DNA of 64,000 bases from Microcoleus sp. FACHB-1515 (GCF_014696105.1 NZ_JACJPO010000041.1:62001-126000), one strand, 5' to 3'; shown: positions 28,501-37,233, counted from the stretch's first letter. Notes: a model not told the origin generated them from the sequence alone. Numbers and translations: made by a program.

Positions 28501-29480
28501 AGCTTCAGGTGCAGCTCATCGACGATTTGCTGGATGTTTCGCGAATAATTCGCGGCAAGCTGACGCTAAATCTCGATTCGGTTTCTTTGACCGAAGTCAT
28601 TCAGTCGGCGCTCGAAACCGTCCGCCTCGCCGCCGAAGCGAAGGCGATCGCGATCGACACCGATTTCGATCCGCAGGTCGGCACTGTCCTGGGTGATGCT
28701 GGCCGACTTCAGCAAATTGTCTGGAACCTACTGTCCAACGCGATTAAGTTCACGCCCAACGGCGGACGAGTGCAAGTGCAATTGGAAGTGGTGGCGATCG
28801 AAAAATCCGATTCGGCACACGCTGCACCGACCGCCCGCCTCACCATCTCCGACACTGGCAAAGGCATCTCGCCTAACTTCTTGCCTTATATCTTCGAGGC
28901 ATTTCGGCAGCAGGACGGCTCGACAACGCGCAAGTTTGGCGGGTTGGGGCTGGGGTTGGCGATCGTGCGGCAGCTAGTGGAACTGCACGGCGGCACGATT
29001 ACGGCGGAAAGTGCAGGCGAGGGGCAGGGCGCGACCTTTACCGTTGAGTTGCCCCTGATGCCGATCGCGCAGCCGATCGTGCCGCTGCTGGAAAATGCGA
29101 TCGCAGATTTGCAGGGAATTCGCGTTCTGGCGGTTGATGATGAACTCGATTCGCTCGAAATTCTCACGGTTTTGCTGGAGCAGGAAGGCGCGATTGTAAC
29201 CGCAGTGGATTCGACAGCGCAGGCGATCGAAGCGTTGCAGCACGATCGATTTGATCTGCTGGTGAGCGATATTGGTATGCCTGAAGCAGATGGCTATGTG
29301 TTGATCGCGCAAGTTCGCGCCTTGCAGTCTGAGGCGGCAAAGATTCCGGCGATCGCGCTGACGGCTTATGCCAGCGAGGGCGATCAGCAGCAGATGTTGG
29401 CAGCAGGCTATCAGCGACATTTGGCAAAGCCGATCGATCCGGATTTGCTGACCGGGGCGATCGCGCAGTTGGTGGGATGA
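25515..29480 (+). CDS. Multi-PAS hybrid sensor histidine kinase
   Basis: 1321 residues, no membrane helix, so a soluble cytoplasmic sensor. Seven PAS-like units begin near residues 20, 157, 292, 422, 552, 676 and 802; several have clear PAC ends such as the DISDRKQ repeats. The HisKA domain holds His958 in FLAILSHELRTPLNPILGW. The HATPase has NLLSNAIKFTPNGG, DTGKGI and GGLGLGLAIV. A C-terminal receiver (about 1201-1321) has acidic VDDE and phospho-acceptor Asp1252 in VSDIGMP, with Lys in LAKPID. No phytochrome GAF-Cys is seen. The likely start is GTG 25515. No output partner is adjacent. Confidence 0.92.
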   Translation: MDELLNPVACQLDRSILAVPKTAMVMQRADGSIEACNASAETILGWTLKQMQGWSSIDFSTQAIHPNGAPFPGETHPAMETLRTGLPCQNVMMGLYRPDGGLVWLLIDSQPLFQRTARTRPDAVIVTFADVTQQIQANAAQLVTMQGNQPMLESLRQNQQFTDHLINTIPGVLHLIDVMTGQTLYVSEQARNLLGYAPEQVMEPGFMARVMHPDDRARLPQHFDRLQAAPDNLLVSIEYRMRHANGEWRWFSSQDRVFTRTPDGKVQQVLGISQDISDRKQSEFDLQRSEITAQQQLAELEFIYATAPIGLCFLDTNFRFVRINDHLAEINGLPAAEHIGRTIREIIPEMADQLEPLYRQVLETGKPILNLEVSGTNRAQPGVLRDWLVSYYPMQQGDRAIGINVMVQEITDRRRNQEALRQREQRLSIATSAAGLGIFDWDMVNDIVVWENQRMYEIFGQPPDDLAPSKAEFFSRIIHPDDRATFEQDIAAGLQSGTGFHTVYRICRPDGEWRWIEANGQFTLAPDQTPVRMLGVVRDITHRKQAEIALQESERRFRVLADSAPTLIWVNNTGGGCEYVNRQYLEFFDKTLAEVQGFGWTLNLHPDDEEAYVSAYLAALRDRLPFQAQTRVKRADGQYRWIESYALPRFDESGEFLGYSGISFDISDRKQIEIALHQSNAILNTINESTTTLIYVKDCDGRMLLANSAAIAAIGKPEADVIGKTALEFCQPREAAEQIMANDRLIIDSGETLQFEEILEMSDRRTVYLSVKSPYRDEQGNVIGLIGISTDISDRKQAEADLRNSEARYRILAEAIPQFVFVTTPDGQNEYVNQQFCRYTGLDQEQLLGSGWLAIVHPDDLETAYKRWFTAVQTGSFYEVEYRFRSAEGQYRWFLGQGIPLKDDQGCVVKWFGTCTDIHEQKQIEVERSRLLAQEQAAREQAETANRIKDEFLAILSHELRTPLNPILGWSKLLQTRSFAPDKRNAALATIERNAQLQVQLIDDLLDVSRIIRGKLTLNLDSVSLTEVIQSALETVRLAAEAKAIAIDTDFDPQVGTVLGDAGRLQQIVWNLLSNAIKFTPNGGRVQVQLEVVAIEKSDSAHAAPTARLTISDTGKGISPNFLPYIFEAFRQQDGSTTRKFGGLGLGLAIVRQLVELHGGTITAESAGEGQGATFTVELPLMPIAQPIVPLLENAIADLQGIRVLAVDDELDSLEILTVLLEQEGAIVTAVDSTAQAIEALQHDRFDLLVSDIGMPEADGYVLIAQVRALQSEAAKIPAIALTAYASEGDQQQMLAAGYQRHLAKPIDPDLLTGAIAQLVG

Positions 29481-29519
29481 ATTGTCGAGACACTGCACCC
29501 GCGATCGCCGCTAGCAGAA

Positions 29520-29801
29520 CTACTCGATCGCCAAATAGCGAATCAGCGTCGAGATCACATCACCCGGAGCAGGCGCAACCTTAAACGGTTCACCCAGCGG
29601 CAGCGGTAGCGCCCAGTCGCGCAGGTCGGCATAGCGCAAAATCTCTAGCGTTTGCTGCGTGATCTGGACGGCTTCCGGTGAACCGATCAGGAGATGCTTG
29701 ATCGGGTGGCGACGGTCATCTCGAAACCGCACCGCAGACGGAATTTGGATCAGCGGTCGGCTGTCACGTCGATCGCGACGCGACAAATTGTCGTTATTCA
29801 T
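29520..29801 (-). CDS. Small conserved hypothetical protein with a long structured leader
   Basis: 93 residues, basic N-terminus (SRRDRRDSRP) and a folded-looking C-terminal part (ITQQTLEILRYADLRDWALPLPLGEP). I cannot name a family. ATG 29801 is preceded by AAGGAAAACC. A good sigma-70 type promoter sits about 230 nt upstream, so the transcript has an unusually long leader. It converges with the hybrid kinase, 39 nt apart. Confidence 0.6.
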   Translation of the reverse strand: MNNDNLSRRDRRDSRPLIQIPSAVRFRDDRRHPIKHLLIGSPEAVQITQQTLEILRYADLRDWALPLPLGEPFKVAPAPGDVISTLIRYLAIE

Positions 29802-29844
29802 GAGGTTTTCCTTGAATTTGGGTAGGAAAGCCCTCAGCCCAGCC

Positions 29845-29899
29845 GCCCCAAAATGTCAAAACAGAACAATCGGGGCGGCCAGGAGGGTAAAATCTCCAT
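29845..29899 (-). other. Inverted repeat in the leader of the 93-residue gene
   Basis: GCCGCCCC and GGGGCGGC (in the minus-strand transcript, around a loop of some 20 nt) can form a GC-rich stem 50-100 nt before the start codon. There is no U-run following, so it is not a classic terminator. Confidence 0.6.
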
Positions 29900-30033
29900 A
29901 GCCTGCTCAGACTGGGGTAATCAGTTTGACGGGTTAGCGGCTTGAAGTCTGTTCGTACCAGCTTCAAGTCGCGACGGCTAGGCCGTAGGCGTTTTCGGAC
30001 TTGAACTGCTGCGAATTGCAGCATTAGGGAACG

Positions 30034-30062
30034 ACATTACAGCATTTGCAAAGCGCAGTCAA
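30034..30062 (-). promoter_or_regulatory. Sigma-70-like promoter for the 93-residue gene
   Basis: On the minus strand TTGACT (30062-30057) and TAATGT (30039-30034) are separated by 17 nt, close to the -35/-10 consensus. The transcript would then contain a small hairpin, GCTGC-AATTC-GCAGC, within its first 30 nt. No other start codon with a ribosome site lies between here and 29801. Confidence 0.6.
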
Positions 30063-30073
30063 GAGGCGATCGC

Positions 30074-30844
30074 TTAAGCACTCGTTTTGACCGCTTCTTG
30101 CGGCGATCGCTTCTCGCGAATTGCACTTCTCACTTCGCTCGCAAGCTGATTCGCGACTTCCGTATGCGAATGCCAGTTTTGTGAAGGCATCGTTTGCCGG
30201 AAAGACTGATAGTATTCTTTGCGCGATTCTTCAAACAAAAAGCGCAGTTCCGCGATCGGTTCGTTGTGGTGATCCACCCGCAAATCAAGGTGCGGATAAA
30301 TGTCGTGATGCATCACGTAAAGCGCAGCAGATTGACGACCGCGCTTGTCGCCGCCAGCCGCTTCTCCGGCTTCCAGCGATCGCAACAGTCGCTCACAAAA
30401 CTCGACGCCTTCATGTTCCTGATAGGCATCCGCCATCGCAACTAAAACTTGTTCGCCCACGAGCATATTGCCCGCCACTGAGAAGCCAGAAAAGGTGAGA
30501 TGTCCCGCCCAGCCGACGCAGTTTTGTCCTGTCCAAGCAGCGGTGTGGCCGTGATGATCGACGAGGTGAAGCTGGCGATCGTGTCGCTGCGGATCATCTC
30601 TGAGCAGCAGGTGAATGATGTCTTCAACTGAAAGCTCGTCGATCGTGCCCTCGTCGATCGATCGCTGTTCCAATAGCTGCAAACCGTGAATTCCCAGCAG
30701 CGGATTGGTTTGCCCCTGCGTGGCGATCGCGCCGAATCCGGCTTTCGCGTGGGGAACCATTGCACCCACTGCAAGATGCTTGGTGGAAACAGCAATTCCG
30801 GTTTTTTGGGTTTCGGCATCCCAGGCGACGATCGAGAAAGTCAT
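30074..30844 (-). CDS. DUF1028 domain protein (Ntn-hydrolase-like)
   Basis: 256 residues. The N-terminus TFSIVAWDAETQKTGIAVSTKHLAVGAMVPHA and GFGAIATQGQTNPLLG is the DUF1028 signature; the fold belongs to the Ntn-hydrolase superfamily and members are putative peptidases or amidohydrolases with unproven substrates. A second conserved part is GNMLVGEQVLVAMADAYQ. It is divergent from asnB with a 186-bp spacer. Confidence 0.85.
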   Translation of the reverse strand: MTFSIVAWDAETQKTGIAVSTKHLAVGAMVPHAKAGFGAIATQGQTNPLLGIHGLQLLEQRSIDEGTIDELSVEDIIHLLLRDDPQRHDRQLHLVDHHGHTAAWTGQNCVGWAGHLTFSGFSVAGNMLVGEQVLVAMADAYQEHEGVEFCERLLRSLEAGEAAGGDKRGRQSAALYVMHHDIYPHLDLRVDHHNEPIAELRFLFEESRKEYYQSFRQTMPSQNWHSHTEVANQLASEVRSAIREKRSPQEAVKTSA

Positions 30845-31030
30845 AATCTTTCCTGCAATTTCTTAATATTTCGTACCAATAGCACCAGACGGCGATCGCA
30901 AAATGTGTAGCCCTTGACGCTTTGCCATCTTTTTCGGCGCAGCGGCTCAATTGTCTTCCTTGCGACAAATGCAACAGAACCGTAGATCTACGATTCTGGT
31001 TTACTATTCCTTAACCATTTCCAAAACTCT

Positions 31031-33061
31031 ATGTGCGGTATTGCTGGCGTCATGAATCACGACCCCTCACGTCCAGTCGATCCTGAAGTGCTGCTGGCGA
31101 TGGCGGCGATTCAGTCGCACCGGGGGCCAGATGGCTGCGGCATGAAGGTGATGGACGATCGCGGAGTTGGATTTGGTCATGCCCGCCTCGCAATTATCGA
31201 CCTCAACCCCGAACGCGGACGCCAGCCGTTTCTGTCTGCCGATCGCCAAGTGATGATCGCCCACAACGGCGAATTCTATGACTACCAGCGCATCCGCGCC
31301 GACCTCACTTCACGCGGCTACCGCTTCCAAACGAAAAGCGACACCGAACTGCTGATCCACCTGAGCGATCGATTTGGCTTAGAAGGCGCAATGCCGCATC
31401 TGCGCGGCGATTTTGCCTTCGCGATGTACGAGCGGTCGAGCGATCGGATGACCTTGGTGCGCGATCGATTTGGCGTCAAGCCGCTGTTCTGGACGATGAC
31501 GCCGGAAGGCTTGGTGTTCGGGTCGGAAATCAAAGTGCTGTTCGCTCATCCTGCCGTCCAGCGACGCATTTCATCCGAGGGACTGTATCACCAGCTAATG
31601 CAGCTCATGGTTCCCGGAACGACGGCATTTGAAGGAATTCACGCGGTTTTGCCCGGACAGATGGTGATCGTCGATCGCCGCGATGGACGCCTTCACGTCC
31701 GCACGCAGATGTATTGGGATCTCAACTTTCCTCGACTGGAGGAGCGCGAAACGCTCGAAGACGAATACTACATCGAAGAACTGCGCCGCTACTTCATCAA
31801 CGCGATTCAACTGAAGTTGGAAGCGGATGTTCCGGTCGCCTGCTATTTGTCCGGCGGGATTGATTCCTGCTCAATTTTGGGGATCGCGGCGGCTTGTCGG
31901 CAAGCTCCGATTAAGACTTTTACGATCGGATTTGACGACCAAGATTATGACGAAACGGCGATCGCTCGCGAAATGGCGGAGGCGGTTGGAGCCGATCAGG
32001 ACGTGATTTCGATTCGCGGCGGCCAGCTTTATGAGCAGTTTGCCCGCACGATTTGGCACACCGAACGCAGCATCTACAACACCTTCACCATCTCAAAGCT
32101 TTTACTCAGCGAGCATGTCCACAAAGCCGGATTCCGCGTCGTCCTTACAGGCGAAGGCTCAGACGAACTGTTCGCCGGATATCCGCAACTGCGGCTCGAC
32201 ATGATTCGGCACGGCATGAAAGACGCCACGCCCGAAGAACGCGCCGACCTCGAAGCATGGCTGCAAGCAAGCAACCGCATCTTTCAAGGCAACCTGCTCG
32301 CCGCCAATCCGATCGATGATCCCGCCCTCGCGGATGTCGTTGGCTTCACGCCCAGCAGTTTGCAATCTTGGCTGACCGCTGCCGCCTCCGTCCCCCCGCT
32401 GCTGCATCCCGACCATCGCGCTAAGACGCAAAACTATTCGCCCGGAAGTGCCGTTGCCGCGACGCTCGATCGCGCCCAACTCGAAGGTCGTCACGCCCTC
32501 GATAAGGCGCAATATGTCTGGATCAAAACGCAGTTTGAGTCGCAAGTCCTCGGCTGGGCGGGCGATCGCGTCGATATGGCAAACTCGATGGAAGCCCGTC
32601 CCCCCTTCCTCGATCACCATCTGGCCGAATTTGCCGTGACGCTGCCGCCCTTAATGCGCTTTCGCAACCGTCGCGATAAGTACGTTCTGCGTGAAGCGAT
32701 GCGCGGCGTTCTACCCGAAACGCTCTACAACCGCCAAAAATTCGCATTCATGGCTCCCCCCGCCCACACCGATCGCCTCAAGCAAGCCGCCATGCTCAAT
32801 CTTGCCAACGAGTATCTGTCGGAAAGTGCGATCGCATCTGCCGGACTGCTCGACGCCCAAGCCGTTGCCCAAATCCTCCAGCAGCACAGCGACAGCAACA
32901 CGTCGAATAGCGATCGCACCCGCCTCGATGCGATCATCAACCATCTGCTCAGTGTTCAGATGATGCACCAGCAGTTTGTCGCGGCTGATTTACCGAAACT
33001 GGGGCGCGATCGAGCGAGGGAATTGGGGTGGAAGGCTGAGCCTGTGTTGGTGAGTGTGTGA
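31031..33061 (+). CDS. asnB: Asparagine synthetase (glutamine-hydrolysing)
   Basis: 676 residues. The N-terminal class-II glutaminase domain begins MCGIAGV with nucleophile Cys2; HNGEFYDY and RDRFGVKPLFW follow. The C-terminal synthetase has the PP-loop CYLSGGIDS at 271-279 and GEGSDELFAGYP. It is longer than E. coli AsnB (about 554), like the longer bacterial AsnB group, whose members also include amidotransferases acting on other substrates. Start ATG 31031 must leave Cys2 N-terminal after Met removal. Confidence 0.88.
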   Translation: MCGIAGVMNHDPSRPVDPEVLLAMAAIQSHRGPDGCGMKVMDDRGVGFGHARLAIIDLNPERGRQPFLSADRQVMIAHNGEFYDYQRIRADLTSRGYRFQTKSDTELLIHLSDRFGLEGAMPHLRGDFAFAMYERSSDRMTLVRDRFGVKPLFWTMTPEGLVFGSEIKVLFAHPAVQRRISSEGLYHQLMQLMVPGTTAFEGIHAVLPGQMVIVDRRDGRLHVRTQMYWDLNFPRLEERETLEDEYYIEELRRYFINAIQLKLEADVPVACYLSGGIDSCSILGIAAACRQAPIKTFTIGFDDQDYDETAIAREMAEAVGADQDVISIRGGQLYEQFARTIWHTERSIYNTFTISKLLLSEHVHKAGFRVVLTGEGSDELFAGYPQLRLDMIRHGMKDATPEERADLEAWLQASNRIFQGNLLAANPIDDPALADVVGFTPSSLQSWLTAAASVPPLLHPDHRAKTQNYSPGSAVAATLDRAQLEGRHALDKAQYVWIKTQFESQVLGWAGDRVDMANSMEARPPFLDHHLAEFAVTLPPLMRFRNRRDKYVLREAMRGVLPETLYNRQKFAFMAPPAHTDRLKQAAMLNLANEYLSESAIASAGLLDAQAVAQILQQHSDSNTSNSDRTRLDAIINHLLSVQMMHQQFVAADLPKLGRDRARELGWKAEPVLVSV

Positions 33062-33130
33062 GGGTGGGGGGCGATCGTAAGTATTTAGCTATATTTCACA
33101 TTCCATCTCTTTGATGCTCTACTGTATTCA

Positions 33131-34042
33131 CTAGGCTGCTGCAACGTTTTTAATAACTGACCAAATCCAGCTTCTCATGATGCGAAGTTGAGTGTCTAAA
33201 GCAATTTCTTGAAATGAATAGTTTGTGTGTCCTGTCTGCTTAAAGACTCGGTTGCACTGGTCAATCTCAGCAAGGGAAGCTTGGCCTAGAGCAGGGCAAA
33301 CTGCCAAAGGCATTTCTGAGACTCCAACATATTTTGGCTGAAATCGATGCGTTACAAAAGCAAGTGAATTGTCAGCATAAGAATCACTTAAGCTCGTGCG
33401 TTCAGGGATATCTAGCTCAAAAAAACCTGGAGACAGAGCTTTCTTGGAAAGTCCAGTTGGGTCTTGAGAAAGTAACGGAATCCAATTTGGTGTTGTAGCG
33501 GTAACCTGATTGGCAACTTTGTTTACCCAGCTCACATTAGAAGCGCTGCTTACATAAAAAAATAATCCTGGACTAATACAATGAGCAGAATGCAAAGAGA
33601 AATAGGCATCAACTCGATCGAACTGCTCAATCCACCGCCGAATTGCTACACACTCAGGGTAGGTATCTGTTGTGAAATGTCCCTCTAAATCGCGTTGATG
33701 ATTAAGATTCAGTAGCTCTTGTAAATTTACAGTTTCAGATAATTGACTGACGTTCCGAAACAGAAAATCTGGATCGGCTACAGGAACAATACGAAATCGA
33801 ACTGTTGACGGCAAATTACGAACAAGCGTTTGAAGAATTGATAGGGCAGTTAGTGACCCAATCATTTCATCGGCGTGAAGCCCAGCCACAATCACCACTG
33901 TACGATTTGCCTGTTCACTTCCTGCTGTGACTCCATAAATCGATCGACCCTCACCCGATATACCAATCTCCTCAACAGAAGCTCTTAAAGTTTTCGTCGC
34001 TTGAATTAATGTATCAATTTGTTTTAGATCAATCCAATTCAT
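33131..34042 (-). CDS. M14-type zinc carboxypeptidase-like protein
   Basis: 303 residues. Zinc-site motif HADE (AGLHADEMIGS, about residues 76-79) and a downstream His in SLHSAH fit the M14 / succinylglutamate desuccinylase-like group; the catalytic Glu could be in GFFELDIPE. The N-terminal EIGISGEGRSIYGVTAGS also fits M14 enzymes. No signal peptide. The gene is AT-richer than its neighbours and may be a later arrival. It converges with asnB. Confidence 0.65.
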   Translation of the reverse strand: MNWIDLKQIDTLIQATKTLRASVEEIGISGEGRSIYGVTAGSEQANRTVVIVAGLHADEMIGSLTALSILQTLVRNLPSTVRFRIVPVADPDFLFRNVSQLSETVNLQELLNLNHQRDLEGHFTTDTYPECVAIRRWIEQFDRVDAYFSLHSAHCISPGLFFYVSSASNVSWVNKVANQVTATTPNWIPLLSQDPTGLSKKALSPGFFELDIPERTSLSDSYADNSLAFVTHRFQPKYVGVSEMPLAVCPALGQASLAEIDQCNRVFKQTGHTNYSFQEIALDTQLRIMRSWIWSVIKNVAAA

Positions 34043-34099
34043 GATACCAACTCATAAATTCTTCCCTTTTGCGTTATAACAAACACTTTGTAGAAATGC

Positions 34100-34128
34100 A
34101 AAAAAAGAGGGGCACGATCGCCCCCCTC
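34100..34128 (-). terminator. Rho-independent terminator of the 55-residue membrane protein gene
   Basis: On the minus strand GAGGGG pairs with CCCCTC around a short HIP1-containing loop, followed by TTTTTTT. It lies about 25 nt past the stop codon at 34150. Confidence 0.88.
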
Positions 34129-34149
34129 CAAAACGCATTTTCAACTCAA

Positions 34150-34317
34150 TTAACGAGCGACGTTGTAATACGACTGAACGGCCAACAGCACGATCGTCAG
34201 CGTTCCGATTACAATTCCGGCGATATAGAGAACCGAGGGCTTTTTGGGCGTTGGGGTTTCGCTGTCGCGCTGCACTCCGGTCGGGACGAGATTTTCAGAA
34301 TCTTTGGTTTCTGCCAT
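34150..34317 (-). CDS. Small single-pass membrane protein
   Basis: 55 residues, MAETKDSENLVPTG at the N-terminus, a Pro/Lys-rich linker, one membrane helix (VLYIAGIVIGTLTIVLLAV) and the short tail QSYYNVAR. GAGG (34326-34329, minus strand) lies 8 nt before the ATG, and a strong terminator follows, so this looks like a real short transcription unit. The shape recalls small accessory subunits of membrane complexes, but I cannot assign it. Confidence 0.7.
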   Translation of the reverse strand: MAETKDSENLVPTGVQRDSETPTPKKPSVLYIAGIVIGTLTIVLLAVQSYYNVAR

Positions 34318-34478
34318 GATATTTTCCTCAAATTGAAATTGCTTTATTGGCTATGATGCGCTGTCGAGTTCGATCGAAACATCTAGCTTGTGAAGTAGGC
34401 GTGAATCGAGAAAAGGTTAACTTTAGCCTGAATCCCCAACCCCTGCTGTACCCTAGAAGGGTTGAGCCGGAAAGTGGA

Positions 34479-35798
34479 ATGGTGGATGCGACGATCGCGC
34501 AAGCTCACAGCCTGAAGCAAGCGCTGCTCGATTTTGTGATGGATGCCGAAGACGACTTGGCACAAGCCCTTGAAACTTATGCTGCCGATCGCACCCGTGC
34601 CCAAAAAAGCACGATTCCCCAAGCTTTGATTGTCGATGCGTTTTTGACGGAGGGGCGCGTCGGTGGGCAAACGCCGATCGATTTGTTTTTGGCAGCGCAT
34701 CCAGATTTGTCCCAGAGCGATCGCACCTTGGTCGAAAGCTGGAAGCGCAGCTTCACCGGACTGTTTGCCGTTGAGGAGATTTTGCCGGACGGCTTTGAGT
34801 GGGTGAACTGGCTCACCAACAAGCACTACATCGTGAAGCCTGCCAGCGACAAAGACGCCAGCGATCTCGCACGGCTGAAGCCCGGAGAAATTGTGTTAAC
34901 TCGGATTGCACCCGTCGGGAACGAGTGGATGCTGTCGGCTCCCGTCACCTTCCTAGGCAAGTTGGGCAAGCCCAAGCTGGCAGTGGCGATCGGCAACTTC
35001 CGCGACGCGCACAAAGCTTCGCTCTACAGCGATGCGCCCGAACTGCTGGAGCAGGCGTGGCAGTCGGTGGTGAAGTATCACGATGCGTTTTTGGAGTTTT
35101 TTGGCAGCGATCGAGTCGCGATGTCCGGTTACGAACTGAATAAGAAAATGACGGAGTTCAGCAGTTTGCTTTCAAAGCGGCAACTCGCGGAAGCGGGAAT
35201 CGATGAGTCAAAATCGATCGCTGACCTGGTGGCCGAAACTGACATGAGCGAGGAAGAACTGGCCGAAGCTGCGAAAGAAGCCGGAGTCGATGCTGCTGTC
35301 ATGAAGCAAGCCCTCAAAAATCCCCAAGCTGCTGCGAAAATGATGGCTCCGCAAGTGCAACTTCCCGACGCGATCAAAAAGGCGGAATCCGTCACGGTGT
35401 TGGCCGATCCGCGCTGGGGACAAATGCTGCTACCGCTGCACGATCGCTTCAAAGCCGTTCTGCAAGCGGACGACTGGCGCAGCGTTGAGGGATCGGAGAA
35501 GCTGGTGCGCCACTACCTCACCGATCCCAGCATCAACTATTTTGTTTGGCAGCAGTTAGCTCAGGAATATCCGCAGGCGATCGAGCGCGTTCTGCAAGAT
35601 TTCCTCAACCGTCCCGACTTTCAGATTGCCGACCTCGCAGCGGTTTTGGCGGAACAGGGCAAAGCGATCGAGCCAGAACTGCCAGAGATCGCCAGCGTCC
35701 CGATTCATCTGCACACTTTGTTTGAGGACGCGATCGCAGAAGTCAACAAGTCAAAACCAAAGGCAAAGAAGGCGCAAAAAACCGGATTTGGTCGCTAG
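34479..35798 (+). CDS. Conserved hypothetical protein, soluble
   Basis: 439 residues, mostly helical and acidic, no signal peptide or membrane helix. Notable segments are FEWVNWLTNKHYIVKP followed by a beta-like region LKPGEIVLTRIAPVGNEWMLSAPVTFLG, and an acidic helix AETDMSEEELAEAAKEAGVD. The tail is Lys-rich (SKPKAKKAQKTGFGR). It resembles a cyanobacterial family of unknown function. ATG 34479 is chosen over an open frame starting 44 codons earlier, which is basic and reads through the promoter-like region. Confidence 0.65.
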   Translation: MVDATIAQAHSLKQALLDFVMDAEDDLAQALETYAADRTRAQKSTIPQALIVDAFLTEGRVGGQTPIDLFLAAHPDLSQSDRTLVESWKRSFTGLFAVEEILPDGFEWVNWLTNKHYIVKPASDKDASDLARLKPGEIVLTRIAPVGNEWMLSAPVTFLGKLGKPKLAVAIGNFRDAHKASLYSDAPELLEQAWQSVVKYHDAFLEFFGSDRVAMSGYELNKKMTEFSSLLSKRQLAEAGIDESKSIADLVAETDMSEEELAEAAKEAGVDAAVMKQALKNPQAAAKMMAPQVQLPDAIKKAESVTVLADPRWGQMLLPLHDRFKAVLQADDWRSVEGSEKLVRHYLTDPSINYFVWQQLAQEYPQAIERVLQDFLNRPDFQIADLAAVLAEQGKAIEPELPEIASVPIHLHTLFEDAIAEVNKSKPKAKKAQKTGFGR

Positions 35799-35812
35799 TT
35801 CACGCGATCGAA

Positions 35813-36478
35813 CTACTGTCTATACCACGCTTGTCGCCACTGCTTCATCTGATCGATTTCGCGCTGCTGGCTGTCGATAATCGATTGCGAAAGCGTTTTG
35901 ATTTCAGGGCGATCGCTATTTTGCAGAGCTTGATTTGCCATGTCGATCGCCCCTTCGTGATGTGGAATCATCGCGTTAATAAACCGCAAATCAAACTGAT
36001 CGTCGGCAGCACCGAGATCGACATCCATCATCATGTTCGATCGCATTTCTTCTGACATTGGCATGTCGTGATTCATCTGTTCGTGATACATCACTGGCTC
36101 AGCAGGGGCATCGGGATACCACGATTGTCGCCAGGATTTGAGTTCAGAAATTTCGCGTTCTTGCGCGTCAATAATTTGTTGAGCTAGCTGCTTGATTTCC
36201 GATCGATTCGATTTTTGCAGTGCTTCTTGCGCCATCACCACTGCGCCTTCATGATGGGGAATCATGCCGTCAATAAAACGCAGATCAAACGTTTCATTTT
36301 TCGGTCCCAAATTCATGTTCATCGAATGATCCACGCCGTGCATCGCACCGTGATCCATTTCTGGCGTTGAATTTTGGGCAGTCTCAGCAGTTGGGGAATG
36401 AGCGGATTGATGAGAACAAGCGGCCAGCGCCAGTGTTCCCGTCAGAAGAATTGCCAGTAAAGGATTTTTCAGCTTCAT
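35813..36478 (-). CDS. Lipoprotein with two DUF305 domains
   Basis: 221 residues. The signal and lipobox LALAAC (Cys21) suggest a periplasmic lipoprotein. Two DUF305 units follow, each with an MIPHHEGA motif (FIDGMIPHHEGAVVMA and FINAMIPHHEGAIDMA) and an end like REI--LKSWRQSWY. The linkers are Met/His-rich (MDHGAMHGVDHSMNMN; YHEQMNHDMPMSEEM), a metal-binding look; some DUF305 proteins bind copper, which is the favoured guess. ATG 36478 starts the signal peptide. Confidence 0.85.
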   Translation of the reverse strand: MKLKNPLLAILLTGTLALAACSHQSAHSPTAETAQNSTPEMDHGAMHGVDHSMNMNLGPKNETFDLRFIDGMIPHHEGAVVMAQEALQKSNRSEIKQLAQQIIDAQEREISELKSWRQSWYPDAPAEPVMYHEQMNHDMPMSEEMRSNMMMDVDLGAADDQFDLRFINAMIPHHEGAIDMANQALQNSDRPEIKTLSQSIIDSQQREIDQMKQWRQAWYRQ

Positions 36479-36651
36479 GGTTTTTGTCTGCTGTGCTACT
36501 TTATTCAATGCTAAATGCTCTAGTAGACTGGAGAGTCAAGCTTGTTGAACTGTACCAGTCGGGAATTCGGAATTGGGGAAGCGATCGTTTCTAGGGTTTG
36601 ATCGATCGCTGAAATTGAGAGAATTAGGATTATCTTTCACGCGAAAGCAGA

Positions 36652-37233
36652 ATGCAACCTTACCTTGAAGTGAGCAAGATAATTGATTGGCAAAATCCAA
36701 CGATTTTGGAACTGGCTCGATCGATCGCTAGCCCGCATCAAAATTTATTGGCGATCGCGAAAGCTTGCTTTGAATGGGTGAGAGATGAAATTCGCCACAG
36801 CTACGACGATTCGCTGAATCCAGTCACTTGTGCCGCTTCTGACGTGCTGAAGCACAAAACCGGATTTTGCTATGCCAAAAGTCATTTGCTGGCGGCATTG
36901 CTCAGAGCGAATCAAATTCCCGCTGGCTTTTGCTATCAGCGGTTGTGGGCGGATGAAACGGGTACAAAGTTTTGCCTGCACGGTTTTAACGCGATCTATT
37001 TGAATGAATTTGGCTGGTATCGCGTCGATGCGAGAGGCAATCGCGCCGACCTCCACACGCACTTTTCGCCGCCCCATGAGCAGCTTGCCTACCGCGCCGA
37101 CCAGCCTGGAGAAGTTGACTTTCCTGAAATTTTTGCTCAACCGCTGGCGATCGTCGTGAACGCTTTGCAAATGCATCAAACTCTAGAAGCGATTTTGCAG
37201 AACTTACCCGATCGATCGCCAGCGAATTGCTAA
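36652..37233 (+). CDS. Transglutaminase-like protein
   Basis: 193 residues, transglutaminase-like fold with an apparent Cys-His-Asp triad: Cys73 in KTGFCYAKS, His110 in CLHGFNAIYL and Asp126 in YRVDARGN. Bacterial members are mostly cysteine proteases or amidases with unknown substrates. No signal peptide. The 3' end overlaps the convergent dcd gene by 4 nt. Confidence 0.85.
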   Translation: MQPYLEVSKIIDWQNPTILELARSIASPHQNLLAIAKACFEWVRDEIRHSYDDSLNPVTCAASDVLKHKTGFCYAKSHLLAALLRANQIPAGFCYQRLWADETGTKFCLHGFNAIYLNEFGWYRVDARGNRADLHTHFSPPHEQLAYRADQPGEVDFPEIFAQPLAIVVNALQMHQTLEAILQNLPDRSPANC

